Shown one piece after another: positions 35,819-45,959 of a stretch of 64,000 nucleotides of DNA (positions within the stretch are counted from its first letter, which is position 1; each line of letters starts with the position of its first letter). This stretch comes from Glebionis coronaria (taxonomy: Eukaryota; Streptophyta; Magnoliopsida; Asterales; Asteraceae): NCBI GenBank assembly GCA_025667525.1, contig CM046877.1:260869706-260933705 (forward strand), in the 5' to 3' direction. The position numbers and the translations under genes were made by a program. The notes beneath the pieces are model-generated. The model worked only from the letters and a program-made list of their open reading frames with translations. It was not told the origin of the DNA and made no database searches.

Positions 35819-36035
35819 TATTTATGGAAACTTTCTATTTTTAGAAACTTATTTATTTAAGACAGCTAATCTATTTATGGAAACTTTCTATTTTTAGAAA
35901 CTTATCTATTTTAAGCAGTAATTCTATTTTTGGAAACTTTCTATTTTTAGAAACTTTCTATTTTTGGAAAATTTCTATTTTTGGTAACTTTCTATTTTTG
36001 GAAACATTCTATTTTAGGAAACCTGCTATTTTAGA
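35819..36035 (+). repeat. 17-bp minisatellite in T LTR
   Basis: About a dozen imperfect copies of CTATTTTTGGAAACTTT, interrupted twice by short spacers. Variants have ATGG or TAGA in the middle. Confidence 0.75.
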
Positions 36036-37283
36036 AAGTTACTTATTATTACACAACAAGTATAGTAATACATGAAATAGAAGTAATACTTAATCAGAAT
36101 AGACAGAATATACGATAAACACAGTATAAAGCTTAAAACAGTAAAACATGACATGAACATATAAAACAAGCTAAGACATGATATAAAACCAGTTACGTAC
36201 TCAGTAATCAGATACTTATACACATATGTATTTATGTAGCATTAGTGATACCGAAGTAGACCTTCTTTCGTTCGTCTTTTTCGTTCACTGGACACAAGGT
36301 ACGGATTCCCGTCCTTTCAGTATGGACATTCTTTCCTTATTAGGATTCCCCGTATGCAGCCAACTATTTTCCGATAGTATAAGTTTATATTTTTGATTGC
36401 TTATGTTCAATTAGAATACCTAAAGACATATACATGCATGACCAGTTTCACCTAGTTATGGAGGTACCATAACCATAACACTAGAGGCATTGGTGTTATG
36501 ACTTCCCCACGGCGGAGTGATTGCTCGTGGCGTACCTTTAGCTTTTGACCATATTATTATATTTATCGTGTAGGACGTATGGGTGCATCCTAGTTACAGG
36601 TTTTCAGCAGATTACTCAGTGTGAATGTGGTGAGTGCCTTGCATCCTTCACAAGGAGCTGATCCCTCCTACCCAAAAACCAGTATATTAAATTAGAGACA
36701 GCCCCTCTAATTTGCATGACGAGGTAACCCCTTCAAGTATTCATGCATGTGGATTTTCATGACCTATATTCGCTAATGGTAAAATACGTTAAACGGTTTT
36801 TACAAGATAAACATAAGGCTTTTCAAAATATAAAACCAGTTTTACTAAGACTTAACCGGGTTATCCAGGACTTAGTTTCTTCTGATGTTTCATGCTTATA
36901 TGCTTATATTATTCATGCTTTATTTGTACATCCGTGCACTGAGCGTATTGCTCAGCCGTTTTTCTTTTCATGTTCCCAAAACGGCAGGTACTCCGGGACG
37001 CTCGTAGACTTTAAGCGTACGTGCATATGGACTGGAAGCTTTCTAGCCTTTCTCTACTTTATGCATTTATCTATACTTTGATACTCTTTCCATGGACATT
37101 GTTTAGTCCTTTCATTTACAGTACTTATGTTTGTGTGTGATGAGATTTACTTTTGGACTACCGATGTTTGATTGCGGTATTTCCTTTTATGGTCATGTAA
37201 TGTTTTAGACATTTATCCTTGTATGCTTTGATGACACGCCATAATCACGCGTGACATTCCATTATCCTAAATGGGGTGTTACA

Positions 37284-37796
37284 GCAATTGTGGAACTCGA
37301 GATTCCAAGGCCGTTGCCTACGCACCAACCCACACCACCCTTGCCTTATCCATCGAGACGTAACAAGGAGAAATTAAATGAACGTAACAAACAACAAATC
37401 GAGCTTTTTATAAAAATGTTTCAACAAGAGCATTTTGACGTAACTTTAGCCAACGAGTTGTTATACATGCCTCATTTCGCCTCCACTTTTAAAAGTATGA
37501 TGAACGATAAGGAGAAGCTTTCAAAGCTATCTAATTGTTCTTCGATTTATCTTAACCGAATACCGCAAAAAGTGGGAGACCCCGGGATATTCCTTATCCC
37601 GCGTGATATTCAAGAAATGGAAGAATGCCTTACCTTGGCCGATCTTGGGGCGAGCATTAATTTGATGCCTTTTTCGATGTGGAAATCGCTATCACTTCTG
37701 GCTCTTACTCCTTCGAAGATGTCCATCGAAATGGCCGACCATTCAACAATTCTAGCATGTGGAATAGCCGAAGACGTTTTCGTTAAAGTTGGGAAA
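37284..37796 (+). pseudogene. H gag C-terminus and protease N-terminal part
   Basis: Open in one frame: Pro-rich linker (EIPRPLPTHQPTPPLPYPS), the conserved helix region, then protease RIPQKVGDPG and ADLGASINLMP, ending VFVKVGK where Tat is inserted. It aligns with E2 residues about 610-760. The continuation is at 57975. The left edge is the end of the T LTR. Confidence 0.85.
37792..37796. repeat. Tat target-site duplication, left
   Basis: GGAAA before LTR start TGTTGATAC. The right copy at 57970-57974 reads GGGAA, one substitution away. Confidence 0.7.
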
Positions 37797-38036
37797 TGTT
37801 GATACAAAATTTGGGTGATCCTTGCTAGACCCGAATTAGGCTTAATTCGGGTTGGCTGGACTCCGGCTCCTGCACCAAGTGAATCGTATGGTTGGGATCC
37901 TGCACACTAAACAACACGCGTTAGGCTTACCGTAGGAATGTTTCCCACGATTAGACTCCAGCGTGAGAGTAAGTAATCGGTTAAGGTTATAGGAATAGGA
38001 TGAGGGTTGAGAGTGTGTAGAATATAATACCTTTAT

Positions 38037-38061
38037 GGAACCCTTGGGGGTTCCTTTTATA
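38037..38061 (-). promoter_or_regulatory. Tat 3' LTR TATA box and inverted repeat
   Basis: TATAAAAGG on the minus strand followed at once by GGAACCC-CCAA-GGGTTCC. This would put a 7-bp stem at the start of the RNA. The same at 57624-57648. Confidence 0.55.
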
Positions 38062-38243
38062 GGCAGTGAAACCCTAATGGGCTGTCACTGATGCTTCAGC
38101 CCCAAGGCAAGGATAATCACCAGATTTAGATTGATTGTTATCTTCTAATTATGGTGAGTGAATATCCTCTCCTTTGGGATAAATCCTAATCATAGTAGGA
38201 GTATGATTCTGTCTAATCCTACATCGAGCATGCCGGGCCGTGG

Positions 38244-38261
38244 CCGCACACGTGTGTGCGG
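38244..38261. promoter_or_regulatory. G-box palindrome in Tat 3' LTR
   Basis: CCGCACAC and GTGTGCGG with a 2-nt centre, containing CACGTG, a plant bZIP/bHLH site. Further palindromes ACGGGTA-G-TACCCGT and a GGGT/ACCC pair near the outer LTR end (38325-38362) accompany it. Confidence 0.5.
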
Positions 38262-38823
38262 TTACTGTTCATCCAAGCCCATAAGCTCAAATAACATCAT
38301 TCCCACCCATATGTGATGGGCCGGATACGGGTAGTACCCGTGGGACGGGTTCATGACCCGGTTGGGGACTATACGTCATTATGTCCCCCTAGTCTAGTTG
38401 TTACAGCCGAAGGCGTAACCTCTAGACTATCAAGATGCTCCCCGGACGTACCAAGAAAGATCCTCTAGGGAATGATAAACTTTGAAAATTTTGTTCCGGC
38501 CGCACATGGCAACCTTACATGGATTGAATTCCGCCAGCCGTACGTGACGTCTGAGACAAAATAAATACAGCATTGAATATAGTCTTACATATGACCGCAT
38601 AACCCGACACAAGAATGAATGCATTAATGATAGTCAACTAATCAGTCGCACACCTGAAAAAGTGCACCATTAATGCCCATCATTGAGCCACGTAAAATTG
38701 TTAAGAAGTGACCCATGGGTCCCTTCTGACGTTTTCAGAAGTGTCAGAAATCCCACCCGTTGGATGGGCGTAGTGGTTTACACGTGGCAAACATCCACGT
38801 TACCTCGGAAATCGAGGCCACCC

Positions 38824-38830
38824 TATATAA
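38824..38830 (+). promoter_or_regulatory. TATA box of the Tat antisense gene
   Basis: TATATAA in CCCTATATAAGAG, plus strand, about 155 bp before the first ATG of the antisense gene and 440 bp inside the Tat 3' LTR. Transcription would start near 38855 and run against gag-pol. Confidence 0.6.
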
Positions 38831-38982
38831 GAGTTGGTGTGTGATACTGTTACACACACAGTTCACAGTCATTCCGCCATTGTTATTCCCAAGCTTCTCC
38901 CTTCCATCTTTTGCCTCTTATTCCATGGTTTTCCATCACCGCAGGTTAGATCATCACGCCTTTCAAACCCTTTTTATAAAAT

Positions 38983-39676
38983 ATGGTAAAGGACAATCCC
39001 GTTATTGGAGATGTCCTGAATGTGATGCCTGCGGAAAAATACATAGACTTTTTGTCTAAGTATTACATCCCCGAAAGCGTACACCCAACCTATCTAGGTG
39101 ACGGTGAAGCAATTACGGATGCACCGAGGGGAAAGATAGGCGTATATACGGTCCTATTCGATTCGGCTAACTACCGCATCCCCTTATCCAAGTTCTTGGT
39201 AGATCTTCTTCTATACTATGATTTCCACATAACCCAGCTGCACTGCATAGGGGCGTGTAAAATCAATCAATTTGACATTACATGCCATACATGCGGAGTA
39301 ACCACGACCGTAAATCTATTTAGGGTCTTTTACTCCCCCCAACTAGTAAATGGGTGGTTGTCGTTCAAAAAACGATCCGGGAACGCCCCCATGACGTATA
39401 GGAAGCCCTTAGACTCCCTTAAGAGCTGGTACGATCATTACTTTTTTGTTGATGAGAAAGTATTCCCTACCCCTTTCGTCCTTAAAACTAGAGTACCCAA
39501 AGATTTTCCGCCCAAATCCAAAGACTATAGCAGCAAAGACTTGAAAATACTAGATACCCACTACACAGAATTCCATAGGGGGTTGCCGGAGCATTTTCTG
39601 TGCTTAGTAGGATTAAGCCGCCACTATTATGGGAGGGAAGACATGTATCCGTGCTTCCTGACGGAACGTAGGCAGG
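38983..39676 (+). pseudogene. Tat antisense gene, exon 1: putative gypsy-type transposase domain
   Basis: Starts MVKDNPVIGDVLNVMP and encodes about 231 residues resembling the plant 'putative gypsy type transposon / transposase_28' domain (family known from Tat elements; motif LVNGWLSFKKRSG near residue 125). The name is historical; no transposase activity is established. It is open throughout. The exon ends CAGG before GTAGGT (39677), leaving one base that joins two bases of exon 2 into a Glu codon. It runs opposite to the Tat gag-pol genes. Confidence 0.75.
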
Positions 39677-39761
39677 GTAGGTTTATTTATATTTGTAGAT
39701 ATGATAAATGTCATTTGCATGTCGGGAAGTTACTAATCCGTACAATTGCATATGTCCGCAG
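39677..39761 (+). other. Intron 1 of the Tat antisense gene
   Basis: 85 bp, GTAGGT donor, TACTAAT branch-point-like sequence at 39731-39737, TCCGCAG acceptor. Splicing keeps the frame. Without splicing the frame ends shortly after a switch to unrelated residues. Confidence 0.65.
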
Positions 39762-40225
39762 AGATGAACCTACATGGACTATTGCGCCAGGGCGACCCAG
39801 TGAAAGTGCCCGAAGGATTCTGCCCGCTGAAAGAGAATGAAATTCCTCTTCTTGATGCAACCACAGACCGAACCATCCCTCTTGAAGAAACTTCCGAGAA
39901 AAGATCAGATGAGGGAGAGCCTATTATCGAGAGATATCCTCTTGACTTCCACAACGAAGATGGTGGAGAGTTGCTGCTGGAGGGCGCCGTGCTGCACCAG
40001 GAGGATGCAGAAGAAGAGGATTTCATCAACCTTACTGGTGAGGATGAAGAAATTACCCAAGCCTCTGGGTCCCCCAAGCCCGTATCCAGAAAGAGAAAGA
40101 CCACCCGGAGGGTGGCAAAGACACTAGGGGATGGGGCGGGGGCCTCAAATGCTCCTCCAAATAAATTAAGGAAAGACCATCCTTAGTACCAGGAAGGACG
40201 CGATACTGCTACGACCCAGGTCAAC
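39762..40225 (+). pseudogene. Tat antisense gene, exon 2 first part (cut by E3)
   Basis: Frame continues EMNLHGLLRQGDP, then an acidic region and a basic cluster SRKRKTTRR that could be a nuclear localisation signal. An in-frame TAG at 40184 breaks it. E3 is inserted at TCAAC (40221-40225). The exon resumes at 49501 in the same frame once E3 and one duplication copy are left out. Confidence 0.7.
40221..40225. repeat. E3 target-site duplication, left
   Basis: TCAAC before TGATAGG; identical copy at 49496-49500. Confidence 0.95.
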
Positions 40226-40356
40226 TGATAGGTGTGTAAATACCCATCCTTTTTACCACTTAACTACAATAATAACCGAGCCAAAACATGTATTTTATGT
40301 CGTAAATGTCGGAATTATGCGTGCTTTGTGTTTTTGTTGTGATTTAGGACGAAAAT

Positions 40357-40617
40357 GTGAAAAGGGGAGAAAACACGGGCATTCACGGGCTTTTATCGAA
40401 GAAAAAGACAAAAGACGAAGTCAAGAAATCAAGAGTGCAAAAAGAACGGAAGTCCAAGACCAATTCTGAAGATTTATCGAAGAAAAAGTCAAAAGACGGA
40501 AGTTTACTAAAAGACGAAGAACTCGAGTCTAATTTATTGAAGAATTACAAGAAGAGATTAAAGAAATCCCGAGACAAAGTCATTAAAGTCGAAGAACTAA
40601 GAAGATTAAGGACTTAA
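40357..40617 (+). CDS. Small Lys-rich ORF in E3 5' LTR U3
   Basis: 86 residues starting MKRGENTGIHGLL, related to the E1 frame at 1136-1423 despite nucleotide divergence; upstream of the TATA box. The paired LTR copy (47745-48002) is 3 nt shorter and still open. No domain recognised. Confidence 0.3.
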   Translation: MKRGENTGIHGLLSKKKTKDEVKKSRVQKERKSKTNSEDLSKKKSKDGSLLKDEELESNLLKNYKKRLKKSRDKVIKVEELRRLRT

Positions 40618-40647
40618 TGATGCAATTAAAGAAAGAAGAAAGAGGGG

Positions 40648-40688
40648 AGGAAGCTTCCTAAGCACCTCCCTAATCCTCCTATAAATAG
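40648..40688 (+). promoter_or_regulatory. E3 5' LTR core promoter
   Basis: Palindrome AGGAAGCTTCCT (40648-40659) 20 bp before TATAAATAG (40680-40688). RNA should start near 40710. Confidence 0.65.
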
Positions 40689-41129
40689 TTTTCATTTCCT
40701 TTCATTTGTTCTTGTTGGCTAAGTGTGACAATTAGCTCTTCCACTTTCATTTTTGCACATTTAATTACATGTCATTTAATTAATTGTCTTGCACCTTAAA
40801 TACATTTAATTTCAAGTAAGTTTCCTTTTAATTATTGTCAATCTTTACTTTTATTGTTTGATCTCCTATCTTCCTTTCTTGTTTGATCTTAATCTTTATG
40901 TTTTATTGTTTATGTTCATGTTTTTGATGATTTATTGATTTGATTAAAGTGGGTTTTGATTATTTTGTTTGATTGTTAGTTTTATTGATTTAAATTGTTT
41001 GTTTATGATTAGTAAATGTTTATTGATTAGTCTTGCTTAATCTTTTGGTTTGTTTTGATTGATTGTGATTAGATTCGTAGCTTTTCCCTTTCCCCGTGTT
41101 CTTTGCTATATGTTTGTTTTCCCAAGTAC

Positions 41130-41695
41130 ATTCCGAATCAAAGGTTGTTCCGATTCAAGGGTTTCAGTTGATCATTCCGAACGAAGAGTGTTTGTGAATA
41201 TTCCGAATAAAGGGCTTTCATTCGGAATAAGTGACATATTCCGGATAAAGCTTTTATTCCGGATCAGCGAGTTCATTCGAAACATTCCGAGTGAAGGAGT
41301 TTATTCGGAACATATTCCGAATCAGGGGAATTCATTCGGAACTAGTTCATTCGAAACATTCCGAACGAAGGTTTTGAGTTTTTATTCTGGATCAACAGAA
41401 TATTCTGAGTCAAGGGAAAGTATTCCGGATCAGCGAGTTCATTCGGAACATTCCGAGTGAAGGAGTTTATTCCGAACATATTTCGAATCAAGTTTTTATT
41501 CCGGGTCAACAAGATCATTCCGAACCAAGCTTCATATTCCGAACCAAGTGAACATTCTGGATCAAGGTTTTATTTCGATTGAACATTTTATTCCGAATCA
41601 AGGTTTTGGTAAATATTCCGAGTGAAGAAGAAATTATTCCGGACGAAGGTGACATTCCGAATAAGTGATTATTCCGAACGAAGGATTATTCCGAA
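41130..41695 (+). repeat. TTCCGAA minisatellite in E3 5' LTR
   Basis: Some 25-30 units built on ATTCCGAA or its reverse ATTCGGAA with AAG/TCAAGG spacers. Both orientations are mixed more than in E1, so short stems can form. It lies downstream of the TATA box and would be transcribed. The 133-residue frame across it is a translation of the repeat. Confidence 0.88.
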
Positions 41696-42118
41696 TGAGC
41701 TGTTTTCAGGTTCTTTTTAGTTTCAGTTTTTAAGTTTTAATTTTTAAGCTTTACTTTTCCCGCCTTTTTACTTAGTCGCACTTTAAGTTTACTTGCCTTA
41801 AATTTATTTTAAGCCTTGCCTTAGTTTAAGTTTTAGTTGCGTTTTAAGTTTGCCTTAGATAGTTTTAAGTTTGCGTTATTTACTTTTAGTCCCATTTACT
41901 TTTCGTCACGCTTTTAATTTCTTGTCATTTATTTTAAATTAGAGTTAGATTTAAATTACCTGCTTTTTACTTTAAAGTTTTGCACTTTTTAATTACTACA
42001 ACGACACAACTATTTGTTTCACCAAAGAACGACTGAGTCGCATAGTTAACCAGGATCAATGCGATTAGACCAACACAACGAACTTTAATTTTTATATGGG
42101 CAAAAGCCTTGTATCAAA

Positions 42119-42136
42119 TGGCGCCACTGCCGGCTC
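42119..42136 (+). other. E3 primer-binding site
   Basis: TGGCGCCACTGCCGGCTC, 2 bases after the LTR; tRNA-Asp-like with mismatches. Confidence 0.75.
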
Positions 42137-42373
42137 TTTTTGTAAAGATTAACTGTTTTCTGTGAGAGACGCGTTGCTTTTTGGGATCCGTTCATTCGTG
42201 AGCGTTATTTTTCTTGCTTAAAAATTCAAAAAAACCATAAAAATAAAAAAATGGTTAAAAATCCATAAGAATTAAAATTTTTTGAAAAATCCAAAAAGAT
42301 TTTATTTTTATCTTTATAATGTATATATATTCTCTTTGTGTTTGGTATTGTTTTCTTTTGCTTTCGCAGGTGT
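42137..42373 (+). other. E3 5' leader with acceptor-like site before gag
   Basis: Short A/T-rich leader. Just before the gag ATG (42374) is a pyrimidine-rich tract ending TTTCGCAG followed by GTGT. The same tract ending TTTTCAG precedes E1 gag (about 20187-20225, minus). It looks like a 3' splice site, but no clear donor could be paired with it. Confidence 0.4.
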
Positions 42374-45300
42374 ATGCGTACTAGATCTTCTAATTATCAA
42401 GAGCCCGAGACTCCTAAAGATTTAGGTATGGCAGGTGTGAACAACAACAATAATCCACCGCACCTCAACAATAACAACAATGTTCTTCCACAGCCCGATC
42501 TTCGGACAATGGAGGAGCTTTGTGAACCTACCATGTTTGGACGAGGAGGACCGATTGCGCCGATGGAAATCACGGCTCCGAAGTTTTCGTTGAAGCATCA
42601 CATGATCCAACAAGTGCAAACTAATCCATTCGCCGGAATGCCTGATGATGATGCAAACAAACACCTCGACAAATTCATTACAATCACTCAAAGCATGAAG
42701 TCGCCCAGTGCCACAATGGATGTTCTTCGCCTTCAACTCTTTCCACATACTTTATCACACCACACCGAGAAATGGTTTGATCGTCTCCCGAAGAATTCAA
42801 TTCATACTTGGGATGACATGACTCAACGCTTTTTGTCGCGCTACTTTCCACCATCCATAGTCACGAGCCTTCGAAATCAAATCAGCGGTTTCATGCAAGA
42901 ACCCGATGAATCTCTCTTTGATGCTTGGGAAAGATATAATGTTTTGATCGATCGTTGTCCAAACCACAACATGCTCCCTGTGACCTTAATTGATACTTTC
43001 TACAACAGTTTGAATTTTCGTGATCGTGATACGATTAATGCAGCCGCCGGTGGCACATTTATGAAAAGAAGACCCGAGGAGTGTAGAGAGCTTATTGAGA
43101 ACATGACTACTCATCAGAAAACTGGGATTCCTCCGCTTCTTCAAGGAACAACCCGAGAGTCAATGTTTCTTCTACTTCAGCAAGCCCCGACATGACCGAA
43201 TTCACCCGCATGATGGCAGAAATGAAAAAAAATATCTTGCTTCTCGCTACAAACCAACAACAAGTTAAAGCGGTATCCAATCCTTATGAGACATGCGGCG
43301 GTCCACACTCATACACTGATTGTCCTTCTACTCAAGGAAATCCGGAAAACGTGTATGCGGTTTATGGTAATTATTCACCGGAAAATTAGCAAGCTCGACC
43401 TCAAGGGGATCGAAATTTGCTGTGTTACCGATCAAACAACTACCTTTCACCCGGTTTTTCTCCTCAAAACCAAAATCCCAACAACAACTACAATAGAAGC
43501 AACCAAATCCCACCTCAAGCTTCTAATCCTTATCACCCACCCGCTCAACAAGCCCCACCTATTAATCAAGATGTTGAAGCCTTAATGAGAACCCAAGGTG
43601 AGCAAATTAAGAATCTGCAGAGCAAAATAATCAATTTGAAAGGAGATATCACCAAGAAAGGGAATGACATTAGATCCGAGCTTCGAGATAATATACAATC
43701 CTCCTTCAGCAATCAAACGAATGATTTGAAGAATATGCTGGCTAGTTTCTTGCCCACCACTCAACCCTCCACTTCGAGTTCTCTACCTTCAAACACCGTC
43801 ACCAATCCGCGAGCGAATGTGAGTGCTATTACTATCCGTAGTGGAGTTACTTTAGTAGGACCACCTATTCCGCCCCCATCATCTACACCTCCTCCACCAC
43901 CATTTATCCCTACTCCTCCCACACCTAGTATTAGTACACCATTACCGTCTTTGCCTCGTCGTGATGAGGTACCCACCAAGAATCCTCAACCAACCCCACC
44001 TTCAACATCTCAACCTTTACCTGCTACACCTATACCTTCACCACCCAAACCCAATATTCCTTATCCATCTCGCTTAGGCAAGGCCAAAATGCACACCAAA
44101 GATGACATTCAAGTGTCAAACTATTTGAAGAAAGTTTCGGAAATGACCGTCACTTTTCCCCTTGTCGAAGCTCTAGCACAAATGCCCAAATTTGTCAAGA
44201 TGTGTAAGGAATTACTTAGTAAGAAGGATAAGATGGCCGAGTTTGTCAACACTCGATTAAATGAAAATTGTTCTGCCGTCCTTCTTAAAGAACTTCCGGA
44301 AAAACTTGGAGATCCCGGTCGTTTTGTGCTACCTTGTACTTTTAACCAAACCGACAAATTTACTGCCTTAGCCGATCTCGGGGCAATTATAAATTTGATG
44401 CCTTTAAGTGTTTGGAAAAAGTTATCATTGTCCGACCTTACACCCACCAAAATGACTCTTGAGCTAGCCAATCGCACTCTCGCTTACCCCGTTGGTATTG
44501 CCGAAGATGTGTTCATTAAAGTTGGCACATTCACTTTTCCAGTCGACTTCGTCGTTGTTGATTATGAAATGGACCCTTGTATTCCGTTAATACTTGGACG
44601 CCCATTTTTGAGAACCGGTAGAGCTTTAATTGATGTGGATAAATGTGAGCTCATCTTAAGAGTCGGGGATGATGCACAAGTGTTTGAAATGGCTAAGCTT
44701 ACAAGCAAATCCTATGGAAGAGAATCAACGAATATGATTAATGTGCTTGATGATTTTGTCGTCTACAACAATCCTCTATTCGAGTCTTGCAATGATAACC
44801 CACTTTTTCAAGATGATGTGGATGATTCTCTCCCCAATTTGGAACCTTCACCCATATATGATTCTCCACCGATCTTTGATGCTTATGATGATGATTCTAG
44901 CTCAGATTCGGATGATTATGATGATTTTACTTCCGAGTATCCCGACATGCCCACATATGATGATATTGATGAGGCCGATATTCTTTCGAGTGATTCTTCT
45001 CATGATGAAGATCCTCCGTCATCCATGCTTAATCCTACTTTGAATGACTACTCATTTGAGGAAGACTTCTCTACTTTTCTCAATACATACTTCCCTCATG
45101 AGAGTGATGCTCCTCCTTTAGACTTTGATGATTATGGTCTTGATCCTTCTTCGGATTTGAAGAAAATTCTTTCAAAGGAGAAGCAACCGGACGACACCAA
45201 CATCCGCAGCACGTATGATTTAACACCTCTTTGTCCACCTTCTGAGGACGAGGTTGTGCATTTTCTTGGCGGATCATCTTCAAATTCTGCTGAGCCTGAG

Positions 45301-45576
45301 TGCTATTTTCCCCTAAAGGAAAAGGTGTTCGACCCTGATATCGATATTTTTCAGCCATCTCAGTATCCATCTGATGAAATAAAAGGAAAAATCTTTGGAA
45401 CTTTTGAAGATATGCTTGCACCTCTTCACCCTTGCTCCCACCGTGCTCCGTCTTTGCTTAAGGGAACCTTGCCTACTCTTCTTTGGCTTGCCTTGTTCGC
45501 CTTAAGCTTGTGCTATTTGATGGACGAAAACTATGTATTTGATCCAAGTGGATGTGTTTCATTCTTCTTCATATGA
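42374..45576 (+). pseudogene. E3 gag-protease with FDPG tail (one frameshift, one stop)
   Basis: From MRTRSSNYQEPE: capsid-like gag (WFDRLPKNSIHTWDD, RYFPPS), a 1-base deletion near 43120 shifting the frame, zinc knuckle CGGPHSYTDC in the new frame, a TAG at 43387 replacing a Tyr codon, then an open 719-residue run: Pro-rich linker, protease (LGDPGRFVLP, ADLGAIINLMP, PLILGRPFL), acidic linker (DDDSSSDSDDYDD), first tail motif changed to FDPDI, hydrophobic run TLLWLALFALSLC, then VFDPSG, and a stop at 45574. No RT follows. The gag homologous to E1 is about 90 percent alike by eye. Confidence 0.9.
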
Positions 45577-45586
45577 TAATCAAGGT

Positions 45587-45645
45587 CGAGTCAGGCTCAC
45601 GACTCGGTGAACAAAAATCAAGCGCTTCTTGGGAGGTAACCCATG
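45587..45645 (+). other. Conserved two-hairpin motif after the coding region (E3)
   Basis: CGAGTCAGGCTCACGACTCG, then GTGAACAAAAATCAAGCG and CTTCTTGGGAGGTAACCCATG: a 6-bp stem with 8-nt loop, then a TGGG/CCCA stem. It begins 11 bases after the gag-PR stop. Confidence 0.7.
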
Positions 45646-45939
45646 TATCTATCTTTTAGCTTTCTTTATCCTAAGTGTAGGGGAGACCCGTTGGTGTTTG
45701 CTATTTCCTCTCTTCTCATATTCAGGGATTCGAGTGCTCAATGATCCACTCTTAATGATTTTTGACGACCCGTGATTCCGTGTTCCCTTCTTCCCGGTTC
45801 TATCCTAAACTCTTTTCGATTCACTATTTTATATTTTCTCAATATTAAAATAGGAATCTCGTTAGTTGTCTTTTCCTTAGCAAGATTTAAACAACGTGCA
45901 CAATGTCCTAAGTGTAGGGGAGTTTACTCCCACATGCTT

Positions 45940-45959
45940 AAACATTGAGGACAATGTTT
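45940..45959 (+). other. Conserved hairpin AAACATTGAGGACAATGTTT (E3)
   Basis: 8-bp perfect stem, AGGA loop, between PPT-like motifs at 45910 and 45964. Confidence 0.75.

Larger units (their letters stand above)
30676..37283 (+). mobile_element. T: 5'-truncated Tekay/Del-type chromovirus
   Basis: Plus-strand remainder of a chromovirus: gag C-terminus, PR, RT, RNase H, IN, chromodomain, PPT and a complete 3' LTR ending GGGGTGTTACA (37283). The 5' LTR, PBS and most of gag are missing, and E4 abuts the break. The right flank GCAAT belongs to the H protease-linker region, so T was probably inserted into H before the left side was lost. Confidence 0.85.
34440..37283 (+). repeat. T 3' LTR (2.8 kb)
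   Basis: TGTAAAACCCGC to GGGGTGTTACA. Contains a 14-bp perfect palindrome (35280-35293) and a 17-bp tandem repeat block (35819-36035). No gene; the 112-residue frame at 36743-37081 has no recognisable domain. Unlike C, the start is TGTAAAACCC, so T and C are different families. Confidence 0.85.
37797..38381 (-). repeat. Tat 3' LTR
   Basis: 585 bp matching 57384-57969. The inner end reads CATTA where the partner has CATCA. TATA box at 38055-38061 (minus) beside inverted repeat GGAACCC/GGGTTCC (38037-38054), and a G-box palindrome at 38244-38261. The minus-strand PPT TAGGGGGACA lies at 38381-38391. Confidence 0.9.
40226..42116 (+). repeat. E3 5' LTR
   Basis: 1891 bp, TGATAGGTG...TTGTATCA. Lys-rich ORF 40357-40617, palindrome AGGAAGCTTCCT 40648-40659, TATAAATAG 40680-40688, minisatellite 41130-41695. 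Confidence 0.95.

Noticed and set aside
39733..40104. 123-residue Ser-rich minus-strand frame
   Set aside because: Shadow of exon 2 of the Tat antisense gene; composition reflects its acidic codons reversed.
41059..41460. 133-residue frame, and its twin at 48438-48839
   Set aside because: It translates the TTCCGAA minisatellite; it recurs only because the two LTRs are copies of each other.
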